In this document: positions 43,255 through 51,818 of the stretch, one piece after another | Layout: each line of letters starts with the position of its first letter | How positions within the stretch are numbered: the stretch's first letter is position 1 | NCBI GenBank assembly: GCA_934271065.1 | Contig: CAKQQQ010000007.1 | Span: forward strand, 32,386-96,385 | From: an uncultured Clostridia bacterium | Lineage (GTDB): Bacteria > Bacillota > Clostridia > Christensenellales > Borkfalkiaceae | Direction of reading: 5' to 3' | Length of the DNA: 64,000 nt | Made by a program: the position numbers and the translations under genes | The notes under the pieces: model-generated | What the model was told of the DNA's origin: nothing | The model's database searches: none | What the model saw: only the letters and a program-made list of their open reading frames with translations

Positions 43255-43291
43255 AAAAGAAAAGAAGCCCGTTTATAAAGGCTTCTTTTTT
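43255..43291 (-). terminator. terminator after the HD hydrolase gene
   Basis: AAAGAAGCC and GGCTTCTTT pair around a 10-base loop. Both flanks are A/T-tracts, so it may work in both directions. Confidence 0.75.
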
Positions 43292-43333
43292 ATTGCGTCA
43301 GTACCCGCCAAAACGCCGGAGACAAAGGCGCGA

Positions 43334-43921
43334 TTACATTTCTAATTCGTCTAAGGTCTTGGAGAACGTGGGAATGACGTTCTTATAAAAATATCTGACC
43401 GCTTCGTCTTCGACGGCTTCTATTTCTTTGCCGATACTCGTCTTCGCTTTCAAAAATTCTTTGTTGCCGACTTTTAATTCTTCGATACATTTAATATACG
43501 CGCAGATACGGTCGGCGTACTTCATCAGTTTATACTCTTCGCTATCCGTTTCGGACAATATAAATTCCGCGTAGCGCGATTGCAGTTCTTCGGGGAGTTT
43601 GCCGATAAGGCGCAGATTGGCGTCACGCTCGAGATTTTTATACGCGGAGTTGATTTCCCGATTGAAATATTTTATGGGCGTGGGCAAGTCGCCCGTTACC
43701 ACTTCGCTGGTTTCGTGGTATATCGCAAGACACAACGTCTTATACTCGTCGACCTTTCCGCCGAATTTCTCATTCTTTATCAGCGCGAGCGCGTGCGCCA
43801 CTATCGCAACGCCCCAACTATGCTCCATAATGTTCTCTTCGGAAGTGGAACGCATTAACGCCCAGCGTTTAATATACTTCATTCGCATTAAATACGCGTA
43901 AAAATCAAAATCTTTGGTCAT
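43334..43921 (-). CDS. YfbR-like HD 5'-deoxynucleotidase
   Basis: HD-domain nucleotidase of 195 residues that dephosphorylates deoxynucleoside monophosphates. Family elements are plain: MKYIKRWALMRSTSEENIMEHS (His metal ligand), AIYHETSEVVTGDLPTPIKY (His plus TSEV signature) and MKYADRICAYIKCIEEL (C-terminal Asp). The start ATG at 43921 has a GGAG-type ribosome site close upstream. It is monocistronic between a terminator and the sequence downstream of the lipoprotein. All core residues look intact. Confidence 0.9.
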   Translation of the reverse strand: MTKDFDFYAYLMRMKYIKRWALMRSTSEENIMEHSWGVAIVAHALALIKNEKFGGKVDEYKTLCLAIYHETSEVVTGDLPTPIKYFNREINSAYKNLERDANLRLIGKLPEELQSRYAEFILSETDSEEYKLMKYADRICAYIKCIEELKVGNKEFLKAKTSIGKEIEAVEDEAVRYFYKNVIPTFSKTLDELEM

Positions 43922-44040
43922 AAATTCTCTCCTTACGGCAATTATAGTATATTAACGGGCGTTTGTCAAGAAAGAATTACGTCAGCCGCAGGCAAATGCC
44001 TGCGGCTGATGATAAGGGGGATTAAATTCGTCCGACGGGT

Positions 44041-45003
44041 TTATTGGGCGTCGGAATAAGGGAGTTCGAATTGGTGGTTGCCGTCGATAGTGAAGTTATA
44101 ACCGGTTTCGGTTTTCGTGACGGTAACGTTGAAACTGCTTTCGCCTATGATATAACTGAGACGGAAAACGTTATCGTTTACGTCGTCTTTGCTGATTTTG
44201 AATTTGATACCCTTAAAGGCTTTGAACGAAAGTTCGACTTCGGTCTTACCGTTCTCCGTTTCGTATTCGAGTTCGGTTTCCTGTAAAACCTTGCCGTTAC
44301 GAACGATTTTTACCGTGTAGGAAGTTTCGAGCGAGTTTTCGTCTTTCTCGGATTCGTAAGAAAATTCAACGTAGTTGTTCTCGTCGGCTTTGGTTCTGAA
44401 TTCTACGGAAAATTCTTTCTCGTCGCCTTCGACTTCGAGTTCTTTTTTACCGACTACTTCATACTTCTTATCGCCTTTTACGATAACGCCTTCGAGCGTG
44501 GTGGAAGTTTCGGTTTTGGATTCGTAATCGTCGTCGTCCTGCTCGATTTCGGTCTTGGTGGAAGTTTCGTTAAAGTACATTCTGGCAACTTCTTTTCCGT
44601 CGACCGTAACGGTCATAAGATAAGTATACGCGGCAAACTCGCCGTCTTTTTCGGTGTTGATTTCAATCTTTTCGCTGACGTTGCCCGCCAAAAGCGAGTC
44701 TACGAGTTCAAGACCGTCTTTGATCTTGGGCGCAACGCCTTCAAAGTTAAAGGCAGGCGCGTTGATTTCTATCGAAGCGGAGTTGACTGCCGCGCTCGCT
44801 CTTCTTACGGAAGACGCGCCCGAAGCGGAAAGGTACGACGCGCCCGACAAAGCGGAAGTGGCGTACACGTCCTGCGCAGAAGTAGACGGGGCTTGCGATT
44901 TCTTATCGTCTTTATTGCCCGAACAGGCTACCGCGCCGAAAGTAAGAGCGGCACTTAATGCCAAAGCGGATAAAACGGTTAACAGTTTGCTGAATTTTTT
45001 CAT
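44041..45003 (-). CDS. lipoprotein of unknown function
   Basis: Product of 320 residues with a lipoprotein signal peptide: KKFSK, hydrophobic stretch and lipobox FGAVAC, Cys at about residue 27. A Ser/Ala-rich linker (about 30-75) leads to a Lys/Glu-rich beta domain made of repeated hairpins (GDKKYEVVGKKELEVEGDEKEF, TSYTVKIVRNGKVLQETE). I do not recognise the domain. AAAGGAG precedes the start by 8 bases. It lies after the sigma/anti-sigma pair, from which a terminator separates it, and may be its target or an independent gene. Confidence 0.75.
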   Translation of the reverse strand: MKKFSKLLTVLSALALSAALTFGAVACSGNKDDKKSQAPSTSAQDVYATSALSGASYLSASGASSVRRASAAVNSASIEINAPAFNFEGVAPKIKDGLELVDSLLAGNVSEKIEINTEKDGEFAAYTYLMTVTVDGKEVARMYFNETSTKTEIEQDDDDYESKTETSTTLEGVIVKGDKKYEVVGKKELEVEGDEKEFSVEFRTKADENNYVEFSYESEKDENSLETSYTVKIVRNGKVLQETELEYETENGKTEVELSFKAFKGIKFKISKDDVNDNVFRLSYIIGESSFNVTVTKTETGYNFTIDGNHQFELPYSDAQ

Positions 45004-45198
45004 AGAGCAAAATCTCCTTTTTGTTCTTTCTGCCCTATATACGATTATGCTTTGCCCGTTTTACGAATTTTTGAAAAATTTTTTTAATTTTTTTTAAGAA
45101 TTTTTTTCGCGGTGATAAAATTGACGGTTTTTAAGACGATTTTCTTCTTTATTATGTAATATTCGGCGCATTATATATTGACCGCCGCGAATTAAAAA

Positions 45199-45232
45199 GC
45201 GATTGCTCATAGAATGATCGCCGAGCAATCGC
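45199..45232 (-). terminator. terminator after the anti-sigma gene
   Basis: 10-bp stem GCGATTGCTC/GAGCAATCGC with a 14-base loop, at the stop of the anti-sigma gene. On the minus strand it is followed by TTTTTAATTC. Confidence 0.75.
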
Positions 45233-45254
45233 GTATTTGCAACGAAGAACGAAG

Positions 45255-46277
45255 TTAATCGTCGTCGCTGTTGAAAAGTTGTTCTTTCATTATTTCAAGC
45301 AGGTTTGAAAGGCTTTCGCCGAAATCGTCGCCGTCGGAGTCTTCAATATCTTCTAAACTTTCAAGCAGGTCTTCTTTACACTCGTCTAAGTCTTCTATAA
45401 GGTCTTTTACGGTTTCGCTTTCGACTAAAAACGGCGCATGGATTTTCAAATCGAAATTATACTTGGCGGAAAATACTTTCAGTTGGGTAAAAAGCGTTAC
45501 GTCGAGATTGACGGTGTCGCCGCTTAAATCGCACGCGTTCAAGCCTTTAAGCAATTCGTCTATATTCTGAATTTTTTTGTTTACTTCGGCTATAAGACGT
45601 TTTTTAAGGATTTGGAGTTGCGATTTGGCGTATTCGGCGATTTTGTCGGTCTTATACTTCTCTTCGATAAGTTCAAGGTCGTCGTCGTTCAGGAATTTGG
45701 TGTTTACACCGCCGAGAGACGCTTCGTCAAGATAAGTCATTACGGCGGACATTATATCTTTTTGCTTGCTTTCTTCGGTTTTATGGGTTTCTTTATTGAA
45801 AGCCGTTATCTGAATGAGCGCGCCGTCGGTCATAAATTTTAAGTTTTTAAGGTCGGCGCAAATGGCGCGCGTGGCTTCGTCGATTCGTTTGCCGGTATAG
45901 TTACAGCCGTACAAAAAGTATACCCCGTCTGCGTTGAGCGCGGACTGCGCGACGACTTTATCGTTTTTATCGACCGTGAGTTTGACCGCCGGATTGACCG
46001 AGATTACGACTTCGTAAGCCGCGCTTGCGGTGGTTACGCCGCTATCCGGTTTTTTTATAACGACGGGCAAAAGTATCGCGAACACGATAGCGATCGACGC
46101 GAACGACATACCTATCGAAAAGTATTTTTTACGCGTTTTACGACGTTGCGCGGCAGAGACCGCGGCGGTCTTTTCGGCTATACGTTCCCATTCCACTTCG
46201 CCGACGATTTTATCGGTAAGATCGGGGATTTTGCAGTCGGTTTCGCGTTTTATCCGTTTTATGATTTTCATCGTCAC
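45255..46277 (-). CDS. RsgI-like membrane anti-sigma factor
   Basis: Product of 340 residues. A cytoplasmic N-terminal part (about 1-50) would hold sigma. One membrane span (about 52-73) is followed by an extracytoplasmic domain beginning YEVVISVNPAVKLTVDKND, with SALNADGVYFLYG: the RsgI/periplasmic beta domain seen in clostridial anti-sigma proteins that sense polysaccharides through a C-terminal module. Here the C-terminal part is acidic and helical (DLIEDLDECKEDLL, DSDGDDFG), with no recognisable carbohydrate-binding domain. It overlaps the sigma factor stop by four bases. Thus it most likely controls that sigma factor in response to an envelope signal. Confidence 0.82.
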   Translation of the reverse strand: MTMKIIKRIKRETDCKIPDLTDKIVGEVEWERIAEKTAAVSAAQRRKTRKKYFSIGMSFASIAIVFAILLPVVIKKPDSGVTTASAAYEVVISVNPAVKLTVDKNDKVVAQSALNADGVYFLYGCNYTGKRIDEATRAICADLKNLKFMTDGALIQITAFNKETHKTEESKQKDIMSAVMTYLDEASLGGVNTKFLNDDDLELIEEKYKTDKIAEYAKSQLQILKKRLIAEVNKKIQNIDELLKGLNACDLSGDTVNLDVTLFTQLKVFSAKYNFDLKIHAPFLVESETVKDLIEDLDECKEDLLESLEDIEDSDGDDFGESLSNLLEIMKEQLFNSDDD

Positions 46278-46780
46278 ACCTCCTTTTTGAGTTTTTTCAG
46301 TATGGTTTTATATTGATAATTGACCGTGGTTACGGGTTTGTTCAGCATTTTGGCGACTTCGGTTTGCGTATAGCCGAAAATCGCGACGTTTTCGAGAATG
46401 AAAAACTCTTCTTTATCGAGCGTTTTTCTGCATTTTTCAAGCAGGGGGAAGTCCGTCGAATACTCGTCTTCACGCGAGACGGGCAAGTTCTCGATTTCGA
46501 CCGATTTATCGGTTTTGGAGTCCTTTTTTATCGCGTCGAGAGCCTTGTTCTTGGTTATCGTGATAAGGTACGGGAGCGGATCGCCGTCAATCGAGTGGGA
46601 CTTTTCGAGCAGGGATATATACGCGTCCTGCATTACGTCTTCTATAAAAAACTCGTCGCGGGAGTATTTTCGGGCTGTGAAATATACCGCGCGCTTGGTA
46701 AGGGCGTAAAACTCGCCGAAGTATTCTTTTTTACCCTCTTTCAACTTCGCAAAGAGAGTCGTTATCCTTGAACGTTCCAT
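46274..46780 (-). CDS. ECF-type RNA polymerase sigma factor
   Basis: Sigma-70 family protein of 168 residues with regions 2 and 4 only. Region 2 shows FFIEDVMQDAYISLLEKSH and PLPYLITITKNKALDAIKKD. Region 4 has the helix-turn-helix GYTQTEVAKMLNKPVTTVNYQYKTILKKLK. The linker is short (about 25 residues). It is coupled to the RsgI-like gene through a four-base overlap. The promoter at 46839-46867 looks like a sigma-A site, so the pair is expressed constitutively or by another factor. Its own targets were not identified, though the lipoprotein next to it is a candidate. Confidence 0.88.
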   Translation of the reverse strand: MERSRITTLFAKLKEGKKEYFGEFYALTKRAVYFTARKYSRDEFFIEDVMQDAYISLLEKSHSIDGDPLPYLITITKNKALDAIKKDSKTDKSVEIENLPVSREDEYSTDFPLLEKCRKTLDKEEFFILENVAIFGYTQTEVAKMLNKPVTTVNYQYKTILKKLKKEV

Positions 46781-46838
46781 TTTTAATGCGGCGTACGCCT
46801 TTCATCCTTTATACGATTTACATAGTCGCTTTTTACGA

Positions 46839-46867
46839 AGTATAACATATTTTTTATAAATTTTCAA
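46839..46867 (-). promoter_or_regulatory. promoter of the sigma/anti-sigma operon
   Basis: TTGAAA (46862-46867) and TATACT (46839-46844) on the minus strand, 17-base spacer. Confidence 0.78.
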
Positions 46868-46872
46868 CGAAA

Positions 46873-46904
46873 AAAATTCCGCAAAGAGACCTTTGCGGAA
46901 TTTT
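46873..46904. terminator. terminator after tuf
   Basis: 14-bp arms AAAATTCCGCAAAG / CTTTGCGGAATTTT with a 4-base loop. On the minus strand it is followed by U4. Directly after the EF-Tu stop, with the sigma promoter's -35 close by. Confidence 0.85.
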
Positions 46905-46924
46905 ATTATTCGTTTTAAGAAAGA

Positions 46925-48145
<1,221 letters not shown>

Positions 48146-48341
48146 TTTTGTTTCCTCCGATTTATGATTTTGTTTTAATTTTTTGTATTACCGCCGTTAT
48201 ACGGCGCGGTAATCGAGTTTTAGTCGCGGCTTCTTCGGCTTGCCGCTTCGCCCTTTCGTATCGATGTATTTCAGCCGCGCGGGGCGGCTCAAACCGCCCG
48301 CGCAGGCGCGTTACTATATATTGATATATTGATTGAATTTA
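48146..48341 (-). other. 196-bp leader of tuf with hairpins
   Basis: Between the fusA stop and the tuf start. Two GC-rich stem-loops can be seen: GGGCGG-TTTGAG-CCGCCC near 48280-48300, and ATTACCGC/GCGGTAAT near 48187-48213. No peptide is evident. This could be an mRNA-stability or attenuation region and may also hold a promoter; AT-rich boxes near 48312-48340 are compatible but not convincing. Confidence 0.5.
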
Positions 48342-50429
48342 TCAGTCGTTGGACTTAGTTGATCTTTCGCCGATAATCTTTTCGGAAATGGACTTCGGAC
48401 ATTCGGAGAAGTGGTCGAATTGCATAGTGAACTGACCTCTGCCCTGCGTTCTCGAACGAAGTTCGGTCGCGTAACCGAACATTTCGGAAAGCGGAATGTA
48501 CGAATCGATTACCTTAGAGCCGTTTCTGTCTTCCGTGCCGAGTATAGTACCCCTTCTCGACGAAACGTTACCCATAAGGTCGCCGAAGTAGTCTTCGGGG
48601 GTAACGATTTCAACCTTCATTATCGGCTCTAAAAGAACGGGGTTAGCCTTCTTCATACCGTCTTTGAACGCAAGAGAACCCGCGATCTTGAACGCCATTT
48701 CGGACGAGTCGACTTCGTGATAACTTCCGTCGTATACAGTCGCTTTGAAATCGACCATCTCGTAACCGGCAAGATAACCGTTCTTCGACGCTTCTTCGAT
48801 ACCCTTTCTGACAGGCTCGATATATTCCTTGGGGATAGAGCCGCCGACCGTCTCGTCTTCGAAGACGAAGCCGCTGCCCGGTTCCAAAGGCTCGAATCTG
48901 ACTTTACAATGACCGTACTGACCTTTACCGCCGGATTGTCTCTTGTACATTCCTTCCGCGTCGACCGCTTTACGGAACGTCTCTTTATAGGAAACTTGCG
49001 GCTTACCTACCGTCGCTTCGACTTTGAATTCTCTTAAAAGTCTGTCGACGATAATTTCAAGGTGCAGTTCGCCCATACCGGCAATGATGGTTTGTCCGGT
49101 TTCTTTATCGGTATAGAATTTGAAAGTCGGATCTTCTTCGGCAAGTTTCAGAAGCGCGAGCGTCATCTTTTCCTGACCGGCTTTGGTCTTGGGTTCTATC
49201 GCGACCTGAATAACCGGATCGGGGAATTCCATCTTTTCGAGAACGATGGGATGATTTTCGTCGCACAAAGTATCGCCCGTAGTGGTCTCTTTCAAACCTA
49301 CTATCGCGCAGATGTCGCCGGAATAAACCTTATCGATTTCTTCCCTGTGGTTGGCGTGCATCAATAAAAGTCTGCCGACTCTTTCTTTCTTACCCTTGGT
49401 GGAGTTGTAAACGTAAGAACCCGATTCGAGCGTGCCCGAATATACTCTGAAATACGCGAGTTTTCCGACGAACGGATCGGCAACCATCTTGAACGCAAGC
49501 CCCGCGAAGGGTTCGTCGTCGTCCGTCTTTCTGACTTCTTCCTGATCGGTGTCGGGGTTAATGCCTCTGACGTGATCGACGTCGATAGGACTGGGAAGAT
49601 AGTCTACGATAGCGTCGAGCAGGTGCTGAACGCCCCTGTTTTTATAACTCGAACCGCAAAGTACGGGGTTCATTTTCATAGCGAGCGTGGCTTTTCTTAT
49701 CGCCGACTTCATTTCTTCGGGGGTAAGTTCGCCCGTTTCGAAGAATTTCTCCATCAAAGCGTCGTCCTGCTCGGCGCACGCTTCCATAAGAGTCTGTCTG
49801 GCGGCTGCAGCCGCGTCTTTGTATTCGTCGGGGATAGGACCGACCGTGAAATCTACACCGAGATCGTCGTGGTAGATAATGGAATCGTTCGCGACAAGGT
49901 CGATAATTCCGCAGAAAGTATCTTCCTTACCTATCGGCAAGCAGATCGGAATGGCGTTGGATTTAAGCCTTTCTCTCATCATCTTGACCGCGTTGTCGAA
50001 GTTCGCGCCGTTTATGTCCATTTTGTTGACGTAAGCGATACGCGGAACGCCGTATTTGTCGGCTTGACGCCATACGGTTTCGGATTGCGGCTCTACGCCG
50101 CCCTTCGCGCAAAACGTCGCCACCGCGCCGTCGAGTACGCGCAGAGATCTTTCGACCTCGACCGTAAAGTCGACGTGACCGGGGGTGTCGATGATGTTGA
50201 TTCTGTTACCCTTCCAGAAACAGGTGGTGGCTGCCGAACAAATGGTAATACCCCTTTCCTGCTCCTGTACCATAAAGTCCATAGTGGCGGCGCCGTCGTG
50301 CGTTTCGCCGAGTTTATGAGTCTTTCCGGTATAGAAAAGTATTCTTTCGGTAGTGGTGGTTTTACCGGCGTCGATATGCGCCATTATACCTATGTTTCTG
50401 GTATGATTTAAGTCGTATTGTCTGGGCAT
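48342..50429 (-). CDS. fusA: elongation factor G
   Basis: Translocation GTPase, 695 residues. G1 is AHIDAGKTTTTERIL, then DTPGHVDFTVEVERSLRVLDG, NKMDINGANF and the later domain elements, including QYGHCKVRFEPL and VDSSEMAFKIAGSLAFKDG. ATG at 50429 is chosen (MPRQYDL), with AGGAG 7-11 bases upstream; an alternative 15 bases earlier is less well placed. It lies 15 bp after rpsG in the classical str order. Confidence 0.97.
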   Translation of the reverse strand: MPRQYDLNHTRNIGIMAHIDAGKTTTTERILFYTGKTHKLGETHDGAATMDFMVQEQERGITICSAATTCFWKGNRINIIDTPGHVDFTVEVERSLRVLDGAVATFCAKGGVEPQSETVWRQADKYGVPRIAYVNKMDINGANFDNAVKMMRERLKSNAIPICLPIGKEDTFCGIIDLVANDSIIYHDDLGVDFTVGPIPDEYKDAAAAARQTLMEACAEQDDALMEKFFETGELTPEEMKSAIRKATLAMKMNPVLCGSSYKNRGVQHLLDAIVDYLPSPIDVDHVRGINPDTDQEEVRKTDDDEPFAGLAFKMVADPFVGKLAYFRVYSGTLESGSYVYNSTKGKKERVGRLLLMHANHREEIDKVYSGDICAIVGLKETTTGDTLCDENHPIVLEKMEFPDPVIQVAIEPKTKAGQEKMTLALLKLAEEDPTFKFYTDKETGQTIIAGMGELHLEIIVDRLLREFKVEATVGKPQVSYKETFRKAVDAEGMYKRQSGGKGQYGHCKVRFEPLEPGSGFVFEDETVGGSIPKEYIEPVRKGIEEASKNGYLAGYEMVDFKATVYDGSYHEVDSSEMAFKIAGSLAFKDGMKKANPVLLEPIMKVEIVTPEDYFGDLMGNVSSRRGTILGTEDRNGSKVIDSYIPLSEMFGYATELRSRTQGRGQFTMQFDHFSECPKSISEKIIGERSTKSND

Positions 50430-50444
50430 ACTGTTCTCCTGCAA

Positions 50445-50915
50445 TTACCAGCGATAATGCGCGAACGCCTTATTCGCTTCCGCCATTCTGTGCGTGTCTT
50501 CTTTCTTCTTGACCGCGCCGCCCGTGTTGTTGTACGCGTCCATAAGTTCGGACGCGAGTTTGTTGCTCATCTCGCGATCGCTTCTCTTTCTCGCGGACGC
50601 AACTATCCAACGGATAGCGAGAGTTTGTCTTCTTTCCGGTCTGATTTCGATGGGAACCTGATAGTTCGAGCCGCCTACTCTCCTCGCTTTAACTTCGAGA
50701 AGGGGCATAACGTTGTTCATCGCTTGGTTGAATATATCCATCGGTTCCGCGCCTAACTTTTCCTGCGCTTTCGCAAGAGCGTCGTATACGATGGTCTGCG
50801 CCGTACCCTTCTTACCGTCAAGCATTACCTGATTTATCAGTTTGGTAACTACTTTATTGCCGTATATAGGATCGGGCAGCACGTCCCTTTTCGGAACGTT
50901 ACCTCTTCTTGGCAT
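50445..50915 (-). CDS. rpsG: 30S ribosomal protein S7
   Basis: Binds the 3' major domain of 16S rRNA and starts assembly of the small-subunit head; 156 residues. Starts MPRRGNVPKRDV, with KLINQVMLDGKKGTA and RVGGSNYQVPIEIRPERR, ending AFAHYRW, as expected. AAAGGAGG is about 8 bases before the ATG. It is the second gene of the str operon, separated from rpsL by 197 bases. Confidence 0.97.
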   Translation of the reverse strand: MPRRGNVPKRDVLPDPIYGNKVVTKLINQVMLDGKKGTAQTIVYDALAKAQEKLGAEPMDIFNQAMNNVMPLLEVKARRVGGSNYQVPIEIRPERRQTLAIRWIVASARKRSDREMSNKLASELMDAYNNTGGAVKKKEDTHRMAEANKAFAHYRW

Positions 50916-51112
50916 ATTTAATGTCCTCCTTTTTAATTAGTTCAGGGTCTTTGCCCCGTGTCTGCTATCGCTCTTAAACCTTCGGCTTCGCGCCTCGGGG
51001 AGCGAACCTTCCGACGAAATTCGTCGTACTGCCTACCATTGCGGGTTAATAGGGTGTATTCCGCTATAAGTAGGAAATTCCGCTTGCGCGGCAGTTTCGC
51101 GTTTACGCCTTA
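50916..51112 (-). other. 197-bp rpsL-rpsG spacer
   Basis: No coding sequence is evident. It is mostly GC-rich with short inverted repeats such as TTCCGACGAAATTCGTCG near 51009-51026. In other bacteria S7 represses its operon by binding this spacer, so a structured regulatory region is plausible here, but I cannot show it. Confidence 0.4.
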
Positions 51113-51484
51113 TTATTTAGGACGTTTCGCGCCGTATTTGCTTCTTGCCTGCTTTCTCTTCGCTACGCCTGCGGTGTCGAGAGTACCGCGAATGATGTGG
51201 TATCTTACGCCGGGCAAATCTCTGACCCTGCCGCCGCGAATGAGTACGGAACTGTGCTCCTGAAGGTTATGACCTTCGCCCGGAATGTATACCGTACCTT
51301 CTTGCTTGTTGGTCAGACGAACTCTTGCAATCTTACGAAGCGCGGAGTTAGGCTTCTTGGGAGAAGTGGTCGTAACCGAAAGGCATACGCCGCGCTTTTG
51401 CGGGCAGTTCGCCATAATCGGAGTTTTACTCTTCTCGTTAGCCGTCGCCCTTCCGCTTTTGATGAGTTGGTTGATGGTTGGCAT
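51113..51484 (-). CDS. rpsL: 30S ribosomal protein S12
   Basis: Decoding-centre protein, 123 residues. The signature KKPNSALRKIARVRLTN is present, with the streptomycin-site Lys, followed by PGEGHNLQEHSSVLIRGGRV and the ending KQARSKYGAKRPK. AGGAGG lies about 8 bases before the ATG. First gene of the str operon, under the promoter at 51626-51654. Confidence 0.98.
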   Translation of the reverse strand: MPTINQLIKSGRATANEKSKTPIMANCPQKRGVCLSVTTTSPKKPNSALRKIARVRLTNKQEGTVYIPGEGHNLQEHSSVLIRGGRVRDLPGVRYHIIRGTLDTAGVAKRKQARSKYGAKRPK

Positions 51485-51625
51485 TTGTTTACCTCCTTAT
51501 AAGTTTCGGAATATTCTAAAAACGGACCCTAAACCGTTAAAAGAAGCGTCGTTACGGCTCGGTTTTTACCGCCTTTTACGCCGAAAGGCATAACTTAGGC
51601 ATAGTGACACCGATACCATATTGAT

Positions 51626-51654
51626 ATTTTATCAAATTTATAATGGCTCGTCAA
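51626..51654 (-). promoter_or_regulatory. promoter of the str operon
   Basis: TTGACG (51649-51654) and TAAAAT (51626-51631) on the minus strand, spacer 17. About 140 bases before rpsL. Confidence 0.82.
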
Positions 51655-51777
51655 CCTTTTTTCGGTTGTTTTTCATTTATTCTTAAAGATTTTTCACGCG
51701 CGGTATTGATATAAAAGTACTTTTTCGATTTTTTCGTTTTTTGTTGCTTTTGCAATAGATAAGGCATATCGATATAT

Positions 51778-51785
51778 GGTATAAT
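51778..51785 (+). promoter_or_regulatory. extended -10 promoter of pflB
   Basis: TGGTATAAT ends at 51785, giving TATAAT preceded by TGG. No good -35 at 17 bases (TTGCAA lies 24 away). The palindrome ATATCGATAT at 51767-51776 could be an operator for redox or CcpA-like control. That is speculative. Confidence 0.55.
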
Positions 51786-51818
51786 TACGCCGAAAATAAG
51801 AAAAACGAGGAGTTATTT

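Noticed and set aside
50916..51112. Small gene between rpsG and rpsL
   Set aside because: Readings of this spacer lack ribosome sites and look like antiphase translations of GC-rich structured DNA.
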